A DNA stretch of 64,000 nucleotides from Batillaria attramentaria (GCA_018292915.2 JACVVK020000085.1:1421001-1485000); one strand, 5' to 3'. Shown: positions 22,942 through 35,163, counted from the stretch's first letter. Translations and numbers: made by a program. The notes: a model not told the origin generated them from the sequence alone.

Positions 22942-23349
22942 ATCCCCAGCATGCCTTACACACATCACAACACAGGTAATTGGCAGCGGATTCCGATTGT
23001 GTTAATTTCCCGAACTTCCCGTTTGCCTCCAACAGCTTCACAGTCTCATGTACCGTACCAGATCAACGCCCGGGGAACTGGAATGGAGGAGGTGGGGACG
23101 AGAGTGGCGGATGGAGGGTAGGGGTGGCTGTTGGAATACGGCAAAAGGAAGCACTGGAGGTGGGTGAGTGAGGGGAGGACTTGGGGGAGAGGAGGGCGGG
23201 GAGGGGGGGGGGAGGAATGGAGGGTGGGCTTGCATGTTGGTTGGTCACGACTTTTCAGTGGTATTTGATGACATTCTACATCTTGGTGATTTGGTAGTGA
23301 GTAGTATTATTCTGCTTGAACATGGTGGGGTGGGAGAGTAGGTGGATCG

Positions 23350-23453
23350 GGAGGAGCTGGTGGTGGGAGATGGGGGGGGGGGGGGGGGAGGGCTGGGAGG
23401 GGGTGGCGATGATGCGATGATAAAGTGTATTGGAGCACGTGAGGATGAGGGGA

Positions 23454-23506
<53 letters not shown>

Positions 23507-23525
23507 GGGGGGGGGGGGGGGGGTC
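23350..23525 (+). repeat. G-runs and (GT)n
   Basis: G homopolymers at 23372-23388 and 23507-23523 flank (GT)n at 23457-23502. Purine-rich. No gene. Confidence 0.85.
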
Positions 23526-23539
23526 ACGATCTCGACTTG

Positions 23540-24420
23540 TGGTATTTGATGCGAGCCTAGCTTTCGGAGTTTTGGTAGAAAGAAGTAGAATTCTGCTTGA
23601 AACTTTTTCTCGTTCTTTTTAATGATACTCATAATGTCAAATATCACACTTTGTCAGCCCACCTCGAAATTCTTGCTTCCGTGTGTGTGCTAAGTCGGCC
23701 GCGGCCTACGCTAAACCAGATTTATGCGTATACATGTATGACTCTGATCAGACTGGATACAAGCCATGTCAAAGTGTCCAAGCGTACAATGACTCTTCCT
23801 GAAACTTCAAGATTGCTTTCAAAGTTCTATAACTCGCTTAATCACAGGCGTGCTTACAAAGACGCATGACCGATCGTTGATTAGATAGGAACTGCGTGAA
23901 AGGGAATGCAAGTAGAATTTGACCTTTTTCTCTTCGCTGAGATTGACAATTCTTGTCATTTCAGGCGTCCACTTGGTCTCATCTGGTGTGGATTGAGGAA
24001 AGTTTCATCGTGATAAAACGCCCCGGCTCTCTATTTAAAATGCAAATCAAATCTGCAGCATTCAATTTTTTAGGTCGTGCATTTTAGCTGGCGGGCTATT
24101 CAACCACCCAAAAAATCCCAACATTTTCCCCCGGAACCAAAGCCGTCAAAGTTGTTTATTAGGAAAAGAACGACCTCTCCCGTCAGTATATTTGGATATA
24201 CGACGCCATAAACAGAAATCAAGATGCGATTCAATCCTCTTAGTGTGGACGGCTAAACTTCTTTCAGGGCACAGATGGGTCGTTTTCCTTGCGAACTCAC
24301 CTTCCCCCTCCTCCCCCCCCCCCCGCTACCCCCCCATGATAGACGTATTTATGAATAGCATTAGACTCTCTAAACTGCTGACAAAAACGCCCTAATATGT
24401 TTTTAGGCAACATATATATC
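23540..24420. other. No gene recognised
   Basis: Unique-looking sequence without a credible ORF, splice-supported exon or RNA gene. GAGACGTATT/ATATCC-like pieces and a C-run at 24313-24334 are the only notable features. Confidence 0.4.
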
Positions 24421-24539
24421 ATTTGTCAAAATGTCTTGTCAGAATCAAAGTCGTTGGTGTTTCAGTCTGCCAAAGACGATGTAGATCTGAGAGCTGTACT
24501 CCCCAAAGTATGGTAAAGGGTCTTCTTCTGCAGCTACTC

Positions 24540-24573
<34 letters not shown>

Positions 24574-24739
24574 GTTCTATTGTTTCTGACATGCGCCGGG
24601 GAGTTTCCCGGGGATCAGTGTAGAAAGGGTGGGATGTGGGAATTAGGTAATGCCTAATGGGCCTTGACGCAAAACGTGCGTGCATGTGTGTATGTGTGTG
24701 TAGGAGAGAGAGAGAGAGAGAGAGAGAAAGGAACGAACA

Positions 24740-25156
24740 ATGTTCAGTCCCCCTCGCGTCGTCGAGTCGTTCGAGAGGCTTCTCAAAAGTCCTTTGGCGC
24801 AATTTGAAATCGTATTTCCAACAGCGCTCTTTCCAGCCTTATGGAACACTCTCCATGCGAATCTAAGAAATGCGCCTATACTGACTCGTTTTAAGAAAAA
24901 TCTTAAAACCTTCCTATTTTACAAAGCCTTTCAGTCATTTCCTGTGTAACTAGTCAGCTTTACCAGTGTATGTCTGTCCATCTGTGTAACATGTGCGTCA
25001 GTGTCGGTGAGTGATTGGCGCATTGAGTTTTATTGTAAAGAAATGCGCTCTACGTATACCATTTACTAGTAGTAGTAGTAGTAGTCAGTAGTAGTAGTAG
25101 TAGTAGTAGTAGTCACTAGTAGTAGTAGTAGTAGAAGTAGTAGTAGTAGAAGTAGT
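24740..25156 (+). mobile_element. 5'-truncated LINE 3' end with (TAG)n tail
   Basis: Encodes LFPALWNTLHANLRNAP and RFKKNLKTFLFYKAF, the usual CR1/L2-type ORF2 C-terminus (PxxWNxLPxxLR ... FKxxLKTxLFxxAF), then a stop. The 3' UTR ends in TTGTAAAGAAATGCGCTCTA and (TAG)n. Confidence 0.75.
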
Positions 25157-25536
25157 ATCTTAACATCAACGTACTGCGTCGCTTGCGACCTGATACACGG
25201 CGTACAGTAATTGTACGTCGACAGAGACCATTTCATCCACTGTGCCGGCGTTCCTCGAGGCCGAGGGAAGCCTGAAGCAAAAAGAAATGATTATGGACAT
25301 TTCCTGAGACACGTAGATTGCAATTCCCTGGGTCCGGCGAGAAGAAAGGAGATAGCGAAGAGTGGCGAGCAACCCAGACAGAAACAAGATGACGGACGGA
25401 TCTCCTCCAGGGCATACCTAAGAATGCATTCATCCGTCTGAGTCCCGTGTTGCGGTAAATAGTCCTTCAGACATCTCTCACGGCCCCTGTCCCATTCAAT
25501 CTTACCAATATCACGCTGTCTGCTAGAACAGTACCG

Positions 25537-25644
25537 ATCTTTTCTTGTTGCTAGTACACAATGGACCTGTTTCTGGAAGCCTTGCCTAGTATCTTTTCTT
25601 GTTGCTAGTACACAATGGACCTGTTTCTGGAAGCCTTGCCTAGT
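25537..25644 (+). repeat. Perfect 54-bp tandem duplication
   Basis: 25537-25590 and 25591-25644 are identical by eye (ATCTTTTCTTGTTGCTAGTA ... GCCTTGCCTAGT). A recent slippage or unequal crossover event; an assembly artefact is also possible. Confidence 0.9.
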
Positions 25645-25872
25645 AACTGTTGCTAGGGGGTCACAAAGGGTCTCTTGCGGTATTTTGTTACCGATGTATC
25701 AGGAGCGTGTTGGATACAGTATAGGAACGAAGCCTAGAAATCCACCTCCGCCAGGAGTTGCCTGTGCACTGTGCTGTACAGGAAATAGCACGTGCTGGTT
25801 CGGCTTAGTCCAAAGGCTGGGATAAAGTGTTGGTTGTTCGTTTAAGGGTTAGGCGTCCTTTTGAGCCAGAGC

Positions 25873-25874
25873 CA

Positions 25875-25946
<72 letters not shown>

Positions 25947-25962
25947 GCACGCACACACACTG
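25873..25962 (+). repeat. (CA)n microsatellite
   Basis: About 80 bp of CA repeats ending in (CGCA)n. Confidence 0.95.
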
Positions 25963-26647
25963 ACTAGAATGACAGATGTATAAAAAAAAGCAACCACATG
26001 ACAATACTTCAGGAAATGACCAGTACAAACACCACCAAGCATAAACCAATTACCTTTAACTTACAACAACTCTCTCACTCTCTGACTGGTTAAAAAAAAA
26101 ATTTTCGCTCCGCCGGAGAGGTCTATAACATATCGTCGGGCTGATAAGCATTTTTACTTATACACAAAACTTGCTTTGTATCACGACCATAATATGCTAC
26201 TATTTTGTCTTCGCCACTCTGTCTGTAAGAGAAGACGTTCAAAACGTTTGGCTTTTGAGTACGTACACAAAAATATTTATCATAACTGCTTTAGGGTGGC
26301 GGTGGTGGTCGTGTGCGTGCGTGCGTGCGTGCGTGCGTTTGAGTGCTCTCGACCTTTTCCTGGTATCTTCAAGGCGACGAAACACTAACGGCAAACGTCT
26401 AGACCAGAGTGAAAAGTTGTCGCTCATAAACAGAGAAAAGGACATTTATTGTATTACATTGTTCCTAGTCCGTCATCAGTCCGGGACCTGAGTGGGACAT
26501 GGCGTCTAGACCCTGTCTCAAGCGGGTCTGCTAATCTGTTTAGTTCCTTGGTCGTCAGGACGGTGGTGTCTAGTGGATTTATGGATCTGTGTATGAGTAT
26601 CGTCAACCTCTTACTGTTCCACTGTCGATGACCCCTTTACGCCCCCC

Positions 26648-26685
26648 TCACACACACACACACACACACACACACGAACACGCAC

Positions 26686-26746
<61 letters not shown>
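26648..26746 (+). repeat. (CA)n microsatellite, interrupted
   Basis: CA repeats with CGAACACGC interruptions. Confidence 0.95.
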
Positions 26747-26747
<1 letters not shown>

Positions 26748-26749
26748 CT

Positions 26750-27490
26750 GCAGTCACACGCCAGGGGTCGACCCAACTGACTCCCAGTACCCGTCTGAAC
26801 CCTTTCTGCGACGGATGCCAAACCAGTTACAACACAAGGACTCCAGATCCGTTCTGCTGTGGTTACAACTCTTCCGCCTCCGCGAATAGAGTTTTTCGGG
26901 TTTGTGTCGTTTTGAAAGTGTCTATATGGTACAGTATCATGATCTTGTCATTAATCTGTGAACTTAGAAATGTTAAACCCATTTCGCTTTTAAATATCAG
27001 AAACTGAGTTTTCTCCTGCCTTGCACTAATTACTATCCAAGCTTGAACATCCGCGGCATCGGAGACATTAACTCATTTTGCCCGAGCCGCTACGGTTACA
27101 GTCGTAACGAGATTTCAGTCCCCCGCCTGCCGCGTTGAGACTACGGTCTTAACGGGGCACACTGAGCGCGCGAAACACACATGTGCACATCACAGTCGTT
27201 GCGCTCGGTGTGTCTACTAACTACAAAACTGAACACAGCTGTGCTCGGTGACAAACCGATTGCAGATGCACTGTCCGCCATGTTTGCGCGCCGAGTGACG
27301 TAGTACAGCCAATCAGAATCTGTTGTGGAAACCACAGTCACACTGAGTTGTGGCTATTTGAAATCCAGGTTGCTGTGATGACGCCACAGCGGCGGAAACC
27401 CGTGCACGGTTTACCGGTACATGCGGTTTGTGCGGTAATGGTCAAAATGAAGGCGGTTTGGTGTCACCGCGGAAGCTCCAGGCAGCTAAC
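26750..27490. other. No gene recognised
   Basis: No credible exon. CG-containing unique sequence. 27060-27110 has an ATTAACTCATTTTGCCCG start reminiscent of TTAA-type MITE ends, but no partner end was found. Confidence 0.35.
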
Positions 27491-27494
27491 TTTT

Positions 27495-27545
27495 TTCAAT
27501 TCCAATTCAATTCAAAATACTTTATTTGTCATAACGTCAGACATT
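27495..27545 (-). mobile_element. LINE/SINE 3' tail (GAATTG)n
   Basis: On the minus strand ATGACAAATAAAGTATTTTG is followed by AATTGAATTGGAATTG, the commonest invertebrate non-LTR tail form. Only the tail is recognisable. Confidence 0.5.
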
Positions 27546-27943
27546 TGAAAGTAGCTTCAGCGTAGAAAGAGTTAAGAAGACCTCCAAGCTGCACTGACGA
27601 AACGTGAAGAAAACAACTCCACACGTGCAGTGTTCTTTAATTTTCCACAGACGCCGGGCGGAGGTTCCCTGGGGTGTAGGGAGGGTGGGGCGTTGGAAAT
27701 GAAGTAATGGGCCGTAACTCAAACTGTGTTATGGTTATTTCCCTCCGGGGCGGGTGGGGGTAAAACTAGACCCCCCCCCCCAAAAAAAAAAAAAAAAAAA
27801 AAACTGACAGGAAATAATGAAGAAGCCTGTGAACATCGGACGCGTGAAAAAAGGTCAGTGTTTGATCATGATCGAATCATCATGGCCCTTCACACGAATG
27901 AGGAATTGTAGCTATGACCTAAAAAGAAATGTAATTTTATTAG

Positions 27944-28151
27944 CCCTTTCACTGCCGCCGTCGCAGCATTTGATGAATCGCACCAGCAGCCTCGCTGTCA
28001 AATTATTTTAAAATTGTAAATCTAGACTTTGCAGTAGTTTGGGGAAAAAAGCTCTCTGGATGCAGTATAGGTTCTGAGTCCTGTTCACAGCAGAGTGACG
28101 TGAAGAGATGTTATCCCTGAGTGAACCGAAACGCGTGTGGCAGTGAAAGGG
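27944..28151. mobile_element. piggyBac-like MITE (TTAA target)
   Basis: Ends CCCTTTCACTGCC and GGCAGTGAAAGGG are perfect 13-bp inverted repeats, flanked by TTAG on the left and TTAA on the right. 208 bp, no ORF. Confidence 0.7.
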
Positions 28152-28256
28152 TTAAAAACAACAACAACAACAACAACAAAAACCAAAGGGGCTACCAATA
28201 AAACAGACCACAATGATATTATCAGACTGCAGAGAAAACCGACTACAAAGAAAAAA

Positions 28257-28353
28257 GGGTGGGTGGCTAAGGTGTTTGGGGTTAAACGTCCTTTTCCGTG
28301 TCATACAGGTGATATCAAAGACGGGTAACAAAAACAAATAACCAGCACAAATA
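28257..28353 (-). mobile_element. SINE body fragment without tRNA head
   Basis: Main-family body and (CCACC)n tail. The head is absent, consistent with 5' truncation. No clear TSD. Confidence 0.7.
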
Positions 28354-28727
28354 ATAAAAAAAAAGACTAGGCAAAAAAAGAAGAAAAAATAGAAAGAACT
28401 CAACAGCAGCATTTAAGGACAGGCCACCCAACATTTCAAGGTTGTGTTTGTGTATGCGCCTGTTAGTAAGGCTGTAAATGCAATACATTGACGTTTACTG
28501 GCCGTACGAACAAAGAGAACTTCAACGACCCCAGACTCTCCTCGTAACCCGTACGACGCTGTGCGTTTTCGCGTCTGTTTGCGCAAAGCCTTTGTGGGGT
28601 TGTAAAGTTCTGTATGACGCCGCCAAAACAGCTCCGTACTAAACGTGAGTCTAAAATCTCGGACGGTGCGCTCTGAACTCTTGACAGCTCGAGTCCCACG
28701 ACCCCTAGTCCACTGCATGATAAGACT

Positions 28728-28812
28728 GGTTAAAAACAACAAACCACTGCACACCAGCAGCAGCAGCCACTTCAAACCACTATTACACAAGGTGTGGGCT
28801 TTCCCGCTAGGC
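28728..28812 (+). repeat. Left half of a dispersed element interrupted by a SINE
   Basis: CCACTGCACACCAG ... AGCCACTTCAAACCACTATT and GGTGTGGGCTTTCCCGCTAG align with 47340-47440. The continuation (AAGTGGCTTCTAGTGATCCG) resumes at 29195. The intervening SINE and CORE-like tail are insertions. Confidence 0.6.
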
Positions 28813-29008
28813 GGGGAGCCGGGGTGGCCGAATGGTAGAGCGCTGGACTTCTAATGCTTGGGTCGTGAGTTCGTATCCCTGCTGGGGCCAAATATTTGTG
28901 CTGGTTTATTTATCGTTGCCCCGTCCTTGATATCACCCGTTAGCCGTATGTGGTGGAAAAGGACGTTAAACCCCCAACCCCCCCCCCCCCCCCACACACA
29001 CACACACC
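28813..29008 (+). mobile_element. tRNA-derived SINE, full length
   Basis: GGGGAGCCGGGGTGGCCGAATG head, B-box GGTCGTGAGTTCGTATCCC, body, and C-run/(CA)n tail. Confidence 0.85.
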
Positions 29009-29019
29009 ACCACCACCAC

Positions 29020-29190
29020 TGAGCTGACCCTTCGCACCACGTGATTGTAATGTGTTTAAGTCCAGTGTGTGAGAGAATGCGTGTGATTCACGTGAGCGTG
29101 CGTGTTGGGTTCAGTTCGCGGCGCTTTGAGCCGATTCATGAAATTGGGTAAAGCGCCTATACAACATTCATTATTATTATTATTATTATT
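29020..29190 (+). mobile_element. SINE/LINE tail with (ATT)n
   Basis: GAGCTGACCCTTCGCACCAC begins a segment also found at 63253-63312. It ends in GGGTAAAGCGCCTATACAAC and (ATT)n, a usual 3' end of invertebrate SINEs. Confidence 0.55.
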
Positions 29191-29582
29191 AGTGACGAAG
29201 TGGCTTCTAGTGATCCGAAGATTTCAAGTAAAATTGTGAGTTTTGTATGCGCTTTAAGAGTTAATGTCAGTATACAGTCAGTGTCAATGGGTGGAATGGC
29301 CGACCTAACAGTTGATCGAACTGTTTCCGCGAAGTAGTCTCTCAGCGATGAGCGCTTCGTCGAGGGTGCTTTCAATGACTCGGCTGGGAAAAAACAATTT
29401 CTTGCGCCGGACCTTTAGCCGTCATGGCAATTTGGCGCACACTCACTAAAACATTTTCGTTACTTGATCTTGTCTTGTTTACGATACGTGAACAGTCAGT
29501 ATGTGTATCAGAGGAGGACCAGACCGGAGCTCGTACTACGGTGTCTATTTTTAGCATGACGCTCTCCTTCCTTTGTCTCCAA

Positions 29583-29588
<6 letters not shown>

Positions 29589-29633
<45 letters not shown>
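29589..29633 (+). repeat. (CT)n(GT)n microsatellite
   Basis: CT repeats run straight into GT repeats. No gene in the surrounding 29240-30190. Confidence 0.9.
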
Positions 29634-29635
<2 letters not shown>

Positions 29636-30191
29636 TGCCGCCGCGCGTGCTTGCGTGTGTGCATACCTACGTGCGTGCGTATAGCGTCTTTGCTTTGGTT
29701 GCGAGCACACAGCGGTATCGAGAAGTACCTAAAAGCATTTACACCGTTGCCGACGATGCGTGAGTGAAACTGCCAGAGAGATATCGGGGACAACATCTCA
29801 CCTCTATAACGGAAAAGGCCACAAGTTTGATCAAAGAGCCTCCCCATCCATTCTAGCACGCCAGCGGTGAATGAACCAGGAGTGAGCAACTACTTCTCAG
29901 TCGTACTTCGGCTCAAGCCTTGCTGTCATGCGTCGTCTTCACTAAGTCTTATCCATTACTTTACTACACCATAAGAAATGAACTACGATGAACGTGAAAA
30001 AAAAATCTGATTCATGTGAAGATAGTGCACGTTAATCAATTAAGCAGTCATAGAACACAGTTTCTGATTTTGCAGAATGATGGATCGTTCTCTAAGATGC
30101 TGGAAATACTGATGGATATTGACCCAAAATATGTTTAATTAAAGCTTCTTTCTCTCCGGGTAAGATGGCTTTCCTCCCCCAGCAAAATTGT

Positions 30192-30195
<4 letters not shown>

Positions 30196-30249
<54 letters not shown>
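30196..30249. repeat. (TA)n microsatellite
   Basis: 27 TA units. Self-complementary and likely to extrude. Confidence 0.95.
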
Positions 30250-30251
<2 letters not shown>

Positions 30252-30604
30252 ATAGGTATTGGGTGGCGCTGCACCGCGGCGACGCGCTTCCCCCGGGGGA
30301 AGCAGTCCGAATTCCTCGAAAAGGGATAATTAAGTTTAAAAAAAAAAATGCTTATCAGCTTTATCGTGGATTCTAATTGGATTTAAAATAAAGACGTGCA
30401 TACGTCATAGCTTTGATTGTAGCCGTAGCCTAAGTCTCTACAAGTATCTGATTTTTTTTATGAAAAAAGAAAAAAATAATTAGGACATTTCCATAAAGCA
30501 TGCTACTAACTGGGAAATTTCATCGCAGAATGCAGTGTGCTGACCTGCGTTGACCTCAAACTGCAGTGCACCGTGGCTCAGTTTGTAGCACGCATGACAA
30601 AGCA

Positions 30605-30767
30605 GGGTGGGTGGGTGTTTCGGAGTTTAACGTCCTTTTCCAACACGTGTGGGTGATATCAAAGACGGGGAAACGAGAAAATACCAGCACAAATGTTTGG
30701 CCCCAGCCGGGATTCGAACTCACGACCCGAGCATTAAAAGTCCAACGCTCTACCATTCGGCTATCCC
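30605..30767 (-). mobile_element. tRNA-derived SINE
   Basis: Main family with intact B-box (GGTCGTGAGTTCGAATCCC on its strand). The first few head bases have diverged. Confidence 0.85.
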
Positions 30768-31185
30768 AAAACAGACCAATCCGCTACTGATCAGAAATCT
30801 ATTCTGTTTGTAGCTTCACATACTCTTCCCTCATGCACCCTCGTCGGGAATGAAACAGTTTTCTTCCGCTTGTGTTGTGAGGAGAAAATCGACTGGGAAA
30901 TGGATCTGTCAGCTTCTAAAGCGAAGTATGATGAGTTATAGCCACGTTCCGATTTCAGACAAGACAGCAGAAAAGAGGAAGAAAGTCTTTAGACCAGAGC
31001 CTGAGTCGTGAATGTCGGAGGTCTTGCAGCAAAAGGCCGTCTGGTCAGACGGAAATGTTAGAAGCCTGGGTGATTTTGCAATTACGGATCGAGAGGATTG
31101 AAAACATTTTAAAAAATTAAAAATGAATAAAGTGAACTTTTCTTGTTTCTTGTTTGTGTGAGCTGCTCTGAACTTCGCCATCTGC

Positions 31186-31260
31186 CCACACTGTCTGAGT
31201 TCAAATTCAACTTAAAGACTTACCTTTTCCGTCAGGCCTTTAGCATTTAACACATCGATT
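31186..31260 (+). mobile_element. LINE C-terminus remnant
   Basis: Reads TLKTYLFRQAF followed by a stop, the last residues of a CR1/L2-type ORF2, before (GT)n at 31309-31368. Very short. Confidence 0.45.
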
Positions 31261-31306
31261 CTTCTGTTCTGTAAGTATATTCAGCTTGTATACTTGTGGT
31301 GGTGAG

Positions 31307-31308
<2 letters not shown>

Positions 31309-31368
<60 letters not shown>
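31309..31368 (+). repeat. (GT)n microsatellite
   Basis: About 30 GT units. Confidence 0.95.
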
Positions 31369-31370
<2 letters not shown>

Positions 31371-31781
31371 GCGCAGTGAGTCCAGTCCAATGCTTCTTCA
31401 TTGAGAAATGTGCTTTTGCAAATGTTTTATGGCTTCTTGTGATGAGTATTACTTTGTCTGTCTGTCATTATATATAGAGTATAGTAGTGTATCGTAGAGT
31501 AGAGCAGGGCTCATAGTATAGTATAGTATAGTATAGTATAGTATAGTATAGTATAGTATACGGGCTTCAAATCCGCGTCCGACAACGGTCATAGCCCGAT
31601 TCAATTTTGGAAATGTCCGATTACTTTCTTACCAAGTCGGACATGAGCCGTCCTATCATTTCTGCGCCATGGCCGCCATGATTCAGTACAAATGTCCTAC
31701 ACCTTTTCAGTCAGTCAGGATATTTAGTCCTTTTATACTCCCCATGGATATAAAGCCGATATTGTACTATACTACGCTGTA

Positions 31782-31855
31782 CGGGTGGATGGGTTCTGAG
31801 GAGTTTAACGCCCTTTTCCACCACGTATGGATGACATCAAAGACGGGGCAACGAG
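31782..31855 (-). mobile_element. SINE fragment (body only)
   Basis: Main-family tail and body ending at GGGGCAACGAG, truncated before the B-box. Confidence 0.7.
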
Positions 31856-31992
31856 TGGGTTATCGCCTTTGTTCACAAAAATATCGACGTCCTTACCCTT
31901 GGCGGTACATCCAGGGTTACCGCACGGCTCTCCACCAATCGCTGTAGGAGAACTAAAATGAAATGAAAACAATATAGTATACTATGCTGTAC

Positions 31993-32120
31993 GGGTGGGT
32001 GGGTGGGTGGGTGGGAGTTTAACGCCCTTTTCCACCACGTACGGATGATATCAAAGGCGGGGCAACGAGAAAAAAGGCACAAATAGTTATTTGGCCCCAG
32101 CCGGGATTCGAACTCACGAC
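31993..32120 (-). mobile_element. SINE fragment truncated inside the B-box region
   Basis: Tail, body and B-box are present; the A-box half is missing, replaced directly by (TATAC)n. Confidence 0.8.
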
Positions 32121-32198
32121 TATACTATACTATACTATACTATACTATACTATACTATACTATACTATACTATACGTGCTGAGCTCATACCTCGCTGA

Positions 32199-32365
32199 GG
32201 GGAGCCGGGGTAGCCGAATGGTAGAGCGTTGGACTTTCAATGCTCGGGTCGTGAGTTCGTATTCCGGAAGGGGCCAAATATATGTGCTGGCCTTTTTCTC
32301 GTTGCCCCCATGTCACCCTTATGTGGTGGAAAAGGACGTTAACCCCCCAATCACTCACCCCACCC
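32199..32365 (+). mobile_element. tRNA-derived SINE, full length
   Basis: GGGGAGCCGGGGTAGCCGAATG head, B-box diverged (GTTCGTATTCC), (CACCC)n tail. Confidence 0.85.
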
Positions 32366-32424
32366 TACCCTCATACCCCGTTGTATGAAAACGTACATAG
32401 TCAGTCCAGTCTCTACACTCACGG

Positions 32425-32578
32425 GCTGGACTTCTAATGCTCGGGTCGTGAGTTCGATCCCGGTTGGGGCCAAATATTTGTGCTGGCTTTTTCTCGTTGC
32501 CCCGTCTTTAATATCACCCTATGTGGTGGAAAAGGACGTTAACCCCCCCCCCCCCCCACACACACACACACACACACC
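32425..32578 (+). mobile_element. 5'-truncated SINE
   Basis: Starts in the middle of the tRNA head (GCTGGACTTCTAATGC), with intact B-box, body, C-run and (CA)n tail. Confidence 0.8.
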
Positions 32579-32879
32579 GTCACACACACACGGGCTGTTG
32601 TTTGTACACTGTGTGTGGTCGTGGAGGTGAGAGAGTCAGTGGTTTCCCAGCTGACAAGCTGGTGACTGGCGAAGCGACCCGTTCACTGACATTTCCATTA
32701 ACCTCCGGTGACCGGCGCGGGACCCCCATCTATTGGTGTCATCCCTTCTCCACCCCACTGACACCGTCTGCTGGTCACAGACCTCGCCTGCACGTGACGT
32801 GACGCTCCAGGGCCCGTATGTAAAAGTCAAGGTTAATTTAACCCACGGCTACGGGCCTAACCCAGACTAGGACAAAAGA

Positions 32880-32916
32880 ACCCGCCCCCCCCCCCCCCCC
32901 CAAAAAAAAAAAAAAA

Positions 32917-32947
<31 letters not shown>

Positions 32948-33000
32948 AATAAAAATAAAAAGATAAAAAAAATAAATAAATAAGTAAGCGAAGAAAGAAA
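32880..33000 (+). repeat. C-run, A-run and (AAAT)n
   Basis: Low-complexity tract CCCC, AAAA and TAAA repeats. No gene in 32600-34080, apart from short nondescript open frames. Confidence 0.85.
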
Positions 33001-34089
33001 GACCCCAAAAAAATCCTTCTATAACGGCATAGGCACCTTGCTGGAATGGACCCGCTTCCTGATCTAAAACAACAAACAACAGAAAATTTAACCCTAGAGC
33101 TAGTTTAGTTTAGCTAAACTCCCTAACCCCGACTTGTACATGCGGGCCCTGGCCAGCACACACGAAAATGGGTCAGTTCAGTTCAGTCAAAAACTATAAT
33201 TTATACGTCACGGGAAGGTAATCAAGATGGACGACATTTTTCTGTTGCTACAATTATGCCGCTTCGAGAGTTTCGGCGACGATTGCTCTCACGTAAAGCC
33301 GTTATTCTAAAACATAAGCATGTACACATTTTGGGGGGGGGGGAATCAGTATGAGGGTCCAAATTGAACCATTTTGGAAGGTTTGCTCTTTTTTTATCCT
33401 TTCATCATCATCATCTTCCCATTGTTTCAATTTTTATTTCTTGTTTTATGTTTACACTTTAAAAAAAACAAAAAAAACAAATGTCATCAGATGTACAGAT
33501 TCTATTTAGAAAATACACAGCAACACCGATTTTAAAGCAAGCCACTAATTCCTGCGTGTGTCACAGTGTGTGTGTGTGTGTGTGTGTGCTATACTGTACA
33601 TACTTTGCTGGCCAAACTGGTTGACCCGCCGCCCTTCCCTAGGTCATCGACTAGAAATAGAATGTCATTCAGTACGTCTTACGGCGGGTCAGGCGGTTCA
33701 CAGCACAGACCTGACCGGACCTGCTCCGCTAGCCAGGGTGCTGCCAGCCGCACAGTGCACGAGGTCAGTGGCTGGTGCGTTAAATAGGTAAGCTAGGGTT
33801 TAACGTCCCCGACTGACACAAGAGTGATTGCAGACGGCAGGTTATGGAAGAAGGGGGGATGGGCAGATACTTATGCCAAGGGAACAGGCGAACAGTCCAC
33901 CTGAACGTGATTAAGTCCAGTCAGGCTTGAGAGCCTCTGATTTGATGTATCCTTGACTGTCAGTGATGGGCCTCTTATTTTACACTGAAACAAATACAGT
34001 TATACAGTCAAAGGAAATAGCTCCTTGGTGCAATGGAACTGCTCGAAACAGTTCCGTGGTGCAGTTGAACTCTCTCTCTCTCTCTCTCT

Positions 34090-34267
34090 GGGGGAAGCCG
34101 GGATAGCCGAATGGTAGAGCATTGGAATTTCAATGCTCAGGTCGTGAGTTCGAATCCCGGCTGGAGCCAAATATTTGTGCTGGCCTTTTTCTCGTTGCCC
34201 CCGCGCATTTGATATCACCCATACATGGTGGAAAAGGACGTTAAACTCCCAAACAGCCACCCATCCA
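34090..34267 (+). mobile_element. tRNA-derived SINE, full length
   Basis: GGGGGAAGCCGGGATAGCCG head, B-box GGTCGTGAGTTCGAATCCC, body, and (CCACC)n tail, preceded by (TC)n. Confidence 0.88.
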
Positions 34268-34667
34268 TCTATTCTCTTTCTCTGGCTGGTGTGTTAGCAA
34301 CTGGAGGCGGACAAAAATGACACAGCTGTACGCATCGATTGTTGATGACAAACGCGTCCTGGCGAGCACTGTCGCTTGGGGGTCCGTCGTTCCGCCACGC
34401 TGACTGTCCCTCAGACCTCCAGTGGGTCAGTTTGGTGCATGGGTTCCATAGGGAAGATGGAGGAGGGGGCGGGTACGGCTTAGTTGTAGTTGTGGGGGTT
34501 CTGCGCCGCAGGGTCGTTCATAGTTCGGGCTAACCCATGAGTGTTCGGGGAAGACACATCCTGGGGAGGGGAGACCATGACTAGGTCGTTCACTACCCTC
34601 CTACTCCTGACACTGGCTCTGCGGACTTTCGACCCCAGTCCGCACGGGGGTGAAACACGTGAATTGA

Positions 34668-34825
34668 GGGTGGTTGTTTGGGGGTTTAACGTCCTTTTTC
34701 ACCACATACGGGTGATATCAAAGACGGGGCAACGATGAAAAAGTCAGCACAAATATTTGGCCCCAGCCGGGATACGAACTCACGACCCGAGCATTAGAAT
34801 TCCAGCGCTCTACCATTCGGCCACC
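34668..34825 (-). mobile_element. tRNA-derived SINE
   Basis: Main family, with the head's outer bases missing. It abuts the foldback element at 34831. Confidence 0.85.
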
Positions 34826-34830
34826 GAACC

Positions 34831-34943
34831 GAAGGTGTACGAAGAGAACTGCTGATACGAGAAGGCATCTATGATTGCCGGGATATGACACAGTGGCAGT
34901 TCTTTTTCTGCAGACGGAAAAATAATTTTCAGCTGCCTAAAAA

Positions 34944-34974
<31 letters not shown>

Positions 34975-35163
34975 CAAAAAAACACCCTATCGATTTTCTG
35001 AAAGAAAGTCGGTTTTTCTCAACAAACACCCCAAAAAGAGGTTGTAGATTTTTCTGCAGAAAACCGGTTTTTCTCCGAGTCATGTCTATTTTTTTTTCTG
35101 CATGTCTAGCCAATGACAGATGCCTTCTCGTATAATTATTGTTCTCAGTCCTCGTACACCTTC
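34831..35163. mobile_element. Foldback MITE, ~45-bp inverted ends
   Basis: GAAGGTGTACGAAGAGAAC ... ATACGAGAAGGCATCT is inverted as AGATGCCTTCTCGTAT ... GTACACCTTC. Interior A-run, (CA)n and repeated TTTTTCT pieces. Confidence 0.7.

Larger units (their letters stand above)
31517..32175. repeat. Foldback of (TATAG)n and (TATAC)n around two SINE fragments
   Basis: (GTATA)n at 31517-31560 is inverted as (CTATA)n at 32121-32175. Between them are two SINE fragments, 31782-31855 and 31993-32120, each preceded by TATACTA..GCTGTACGGG. Confidence 0.7.

Noticed and set aside
28813..28890. SINE heads scored as tRNA genes (also 11980-12050, 13174-13250, 32199-32275, 34090-34165, 52394-52470)
   Set aside because: A- and B-boxes are good, but the acceptor stem and anticodon arm do not pair properly and each is followed by the common SINE body, not a terminator.
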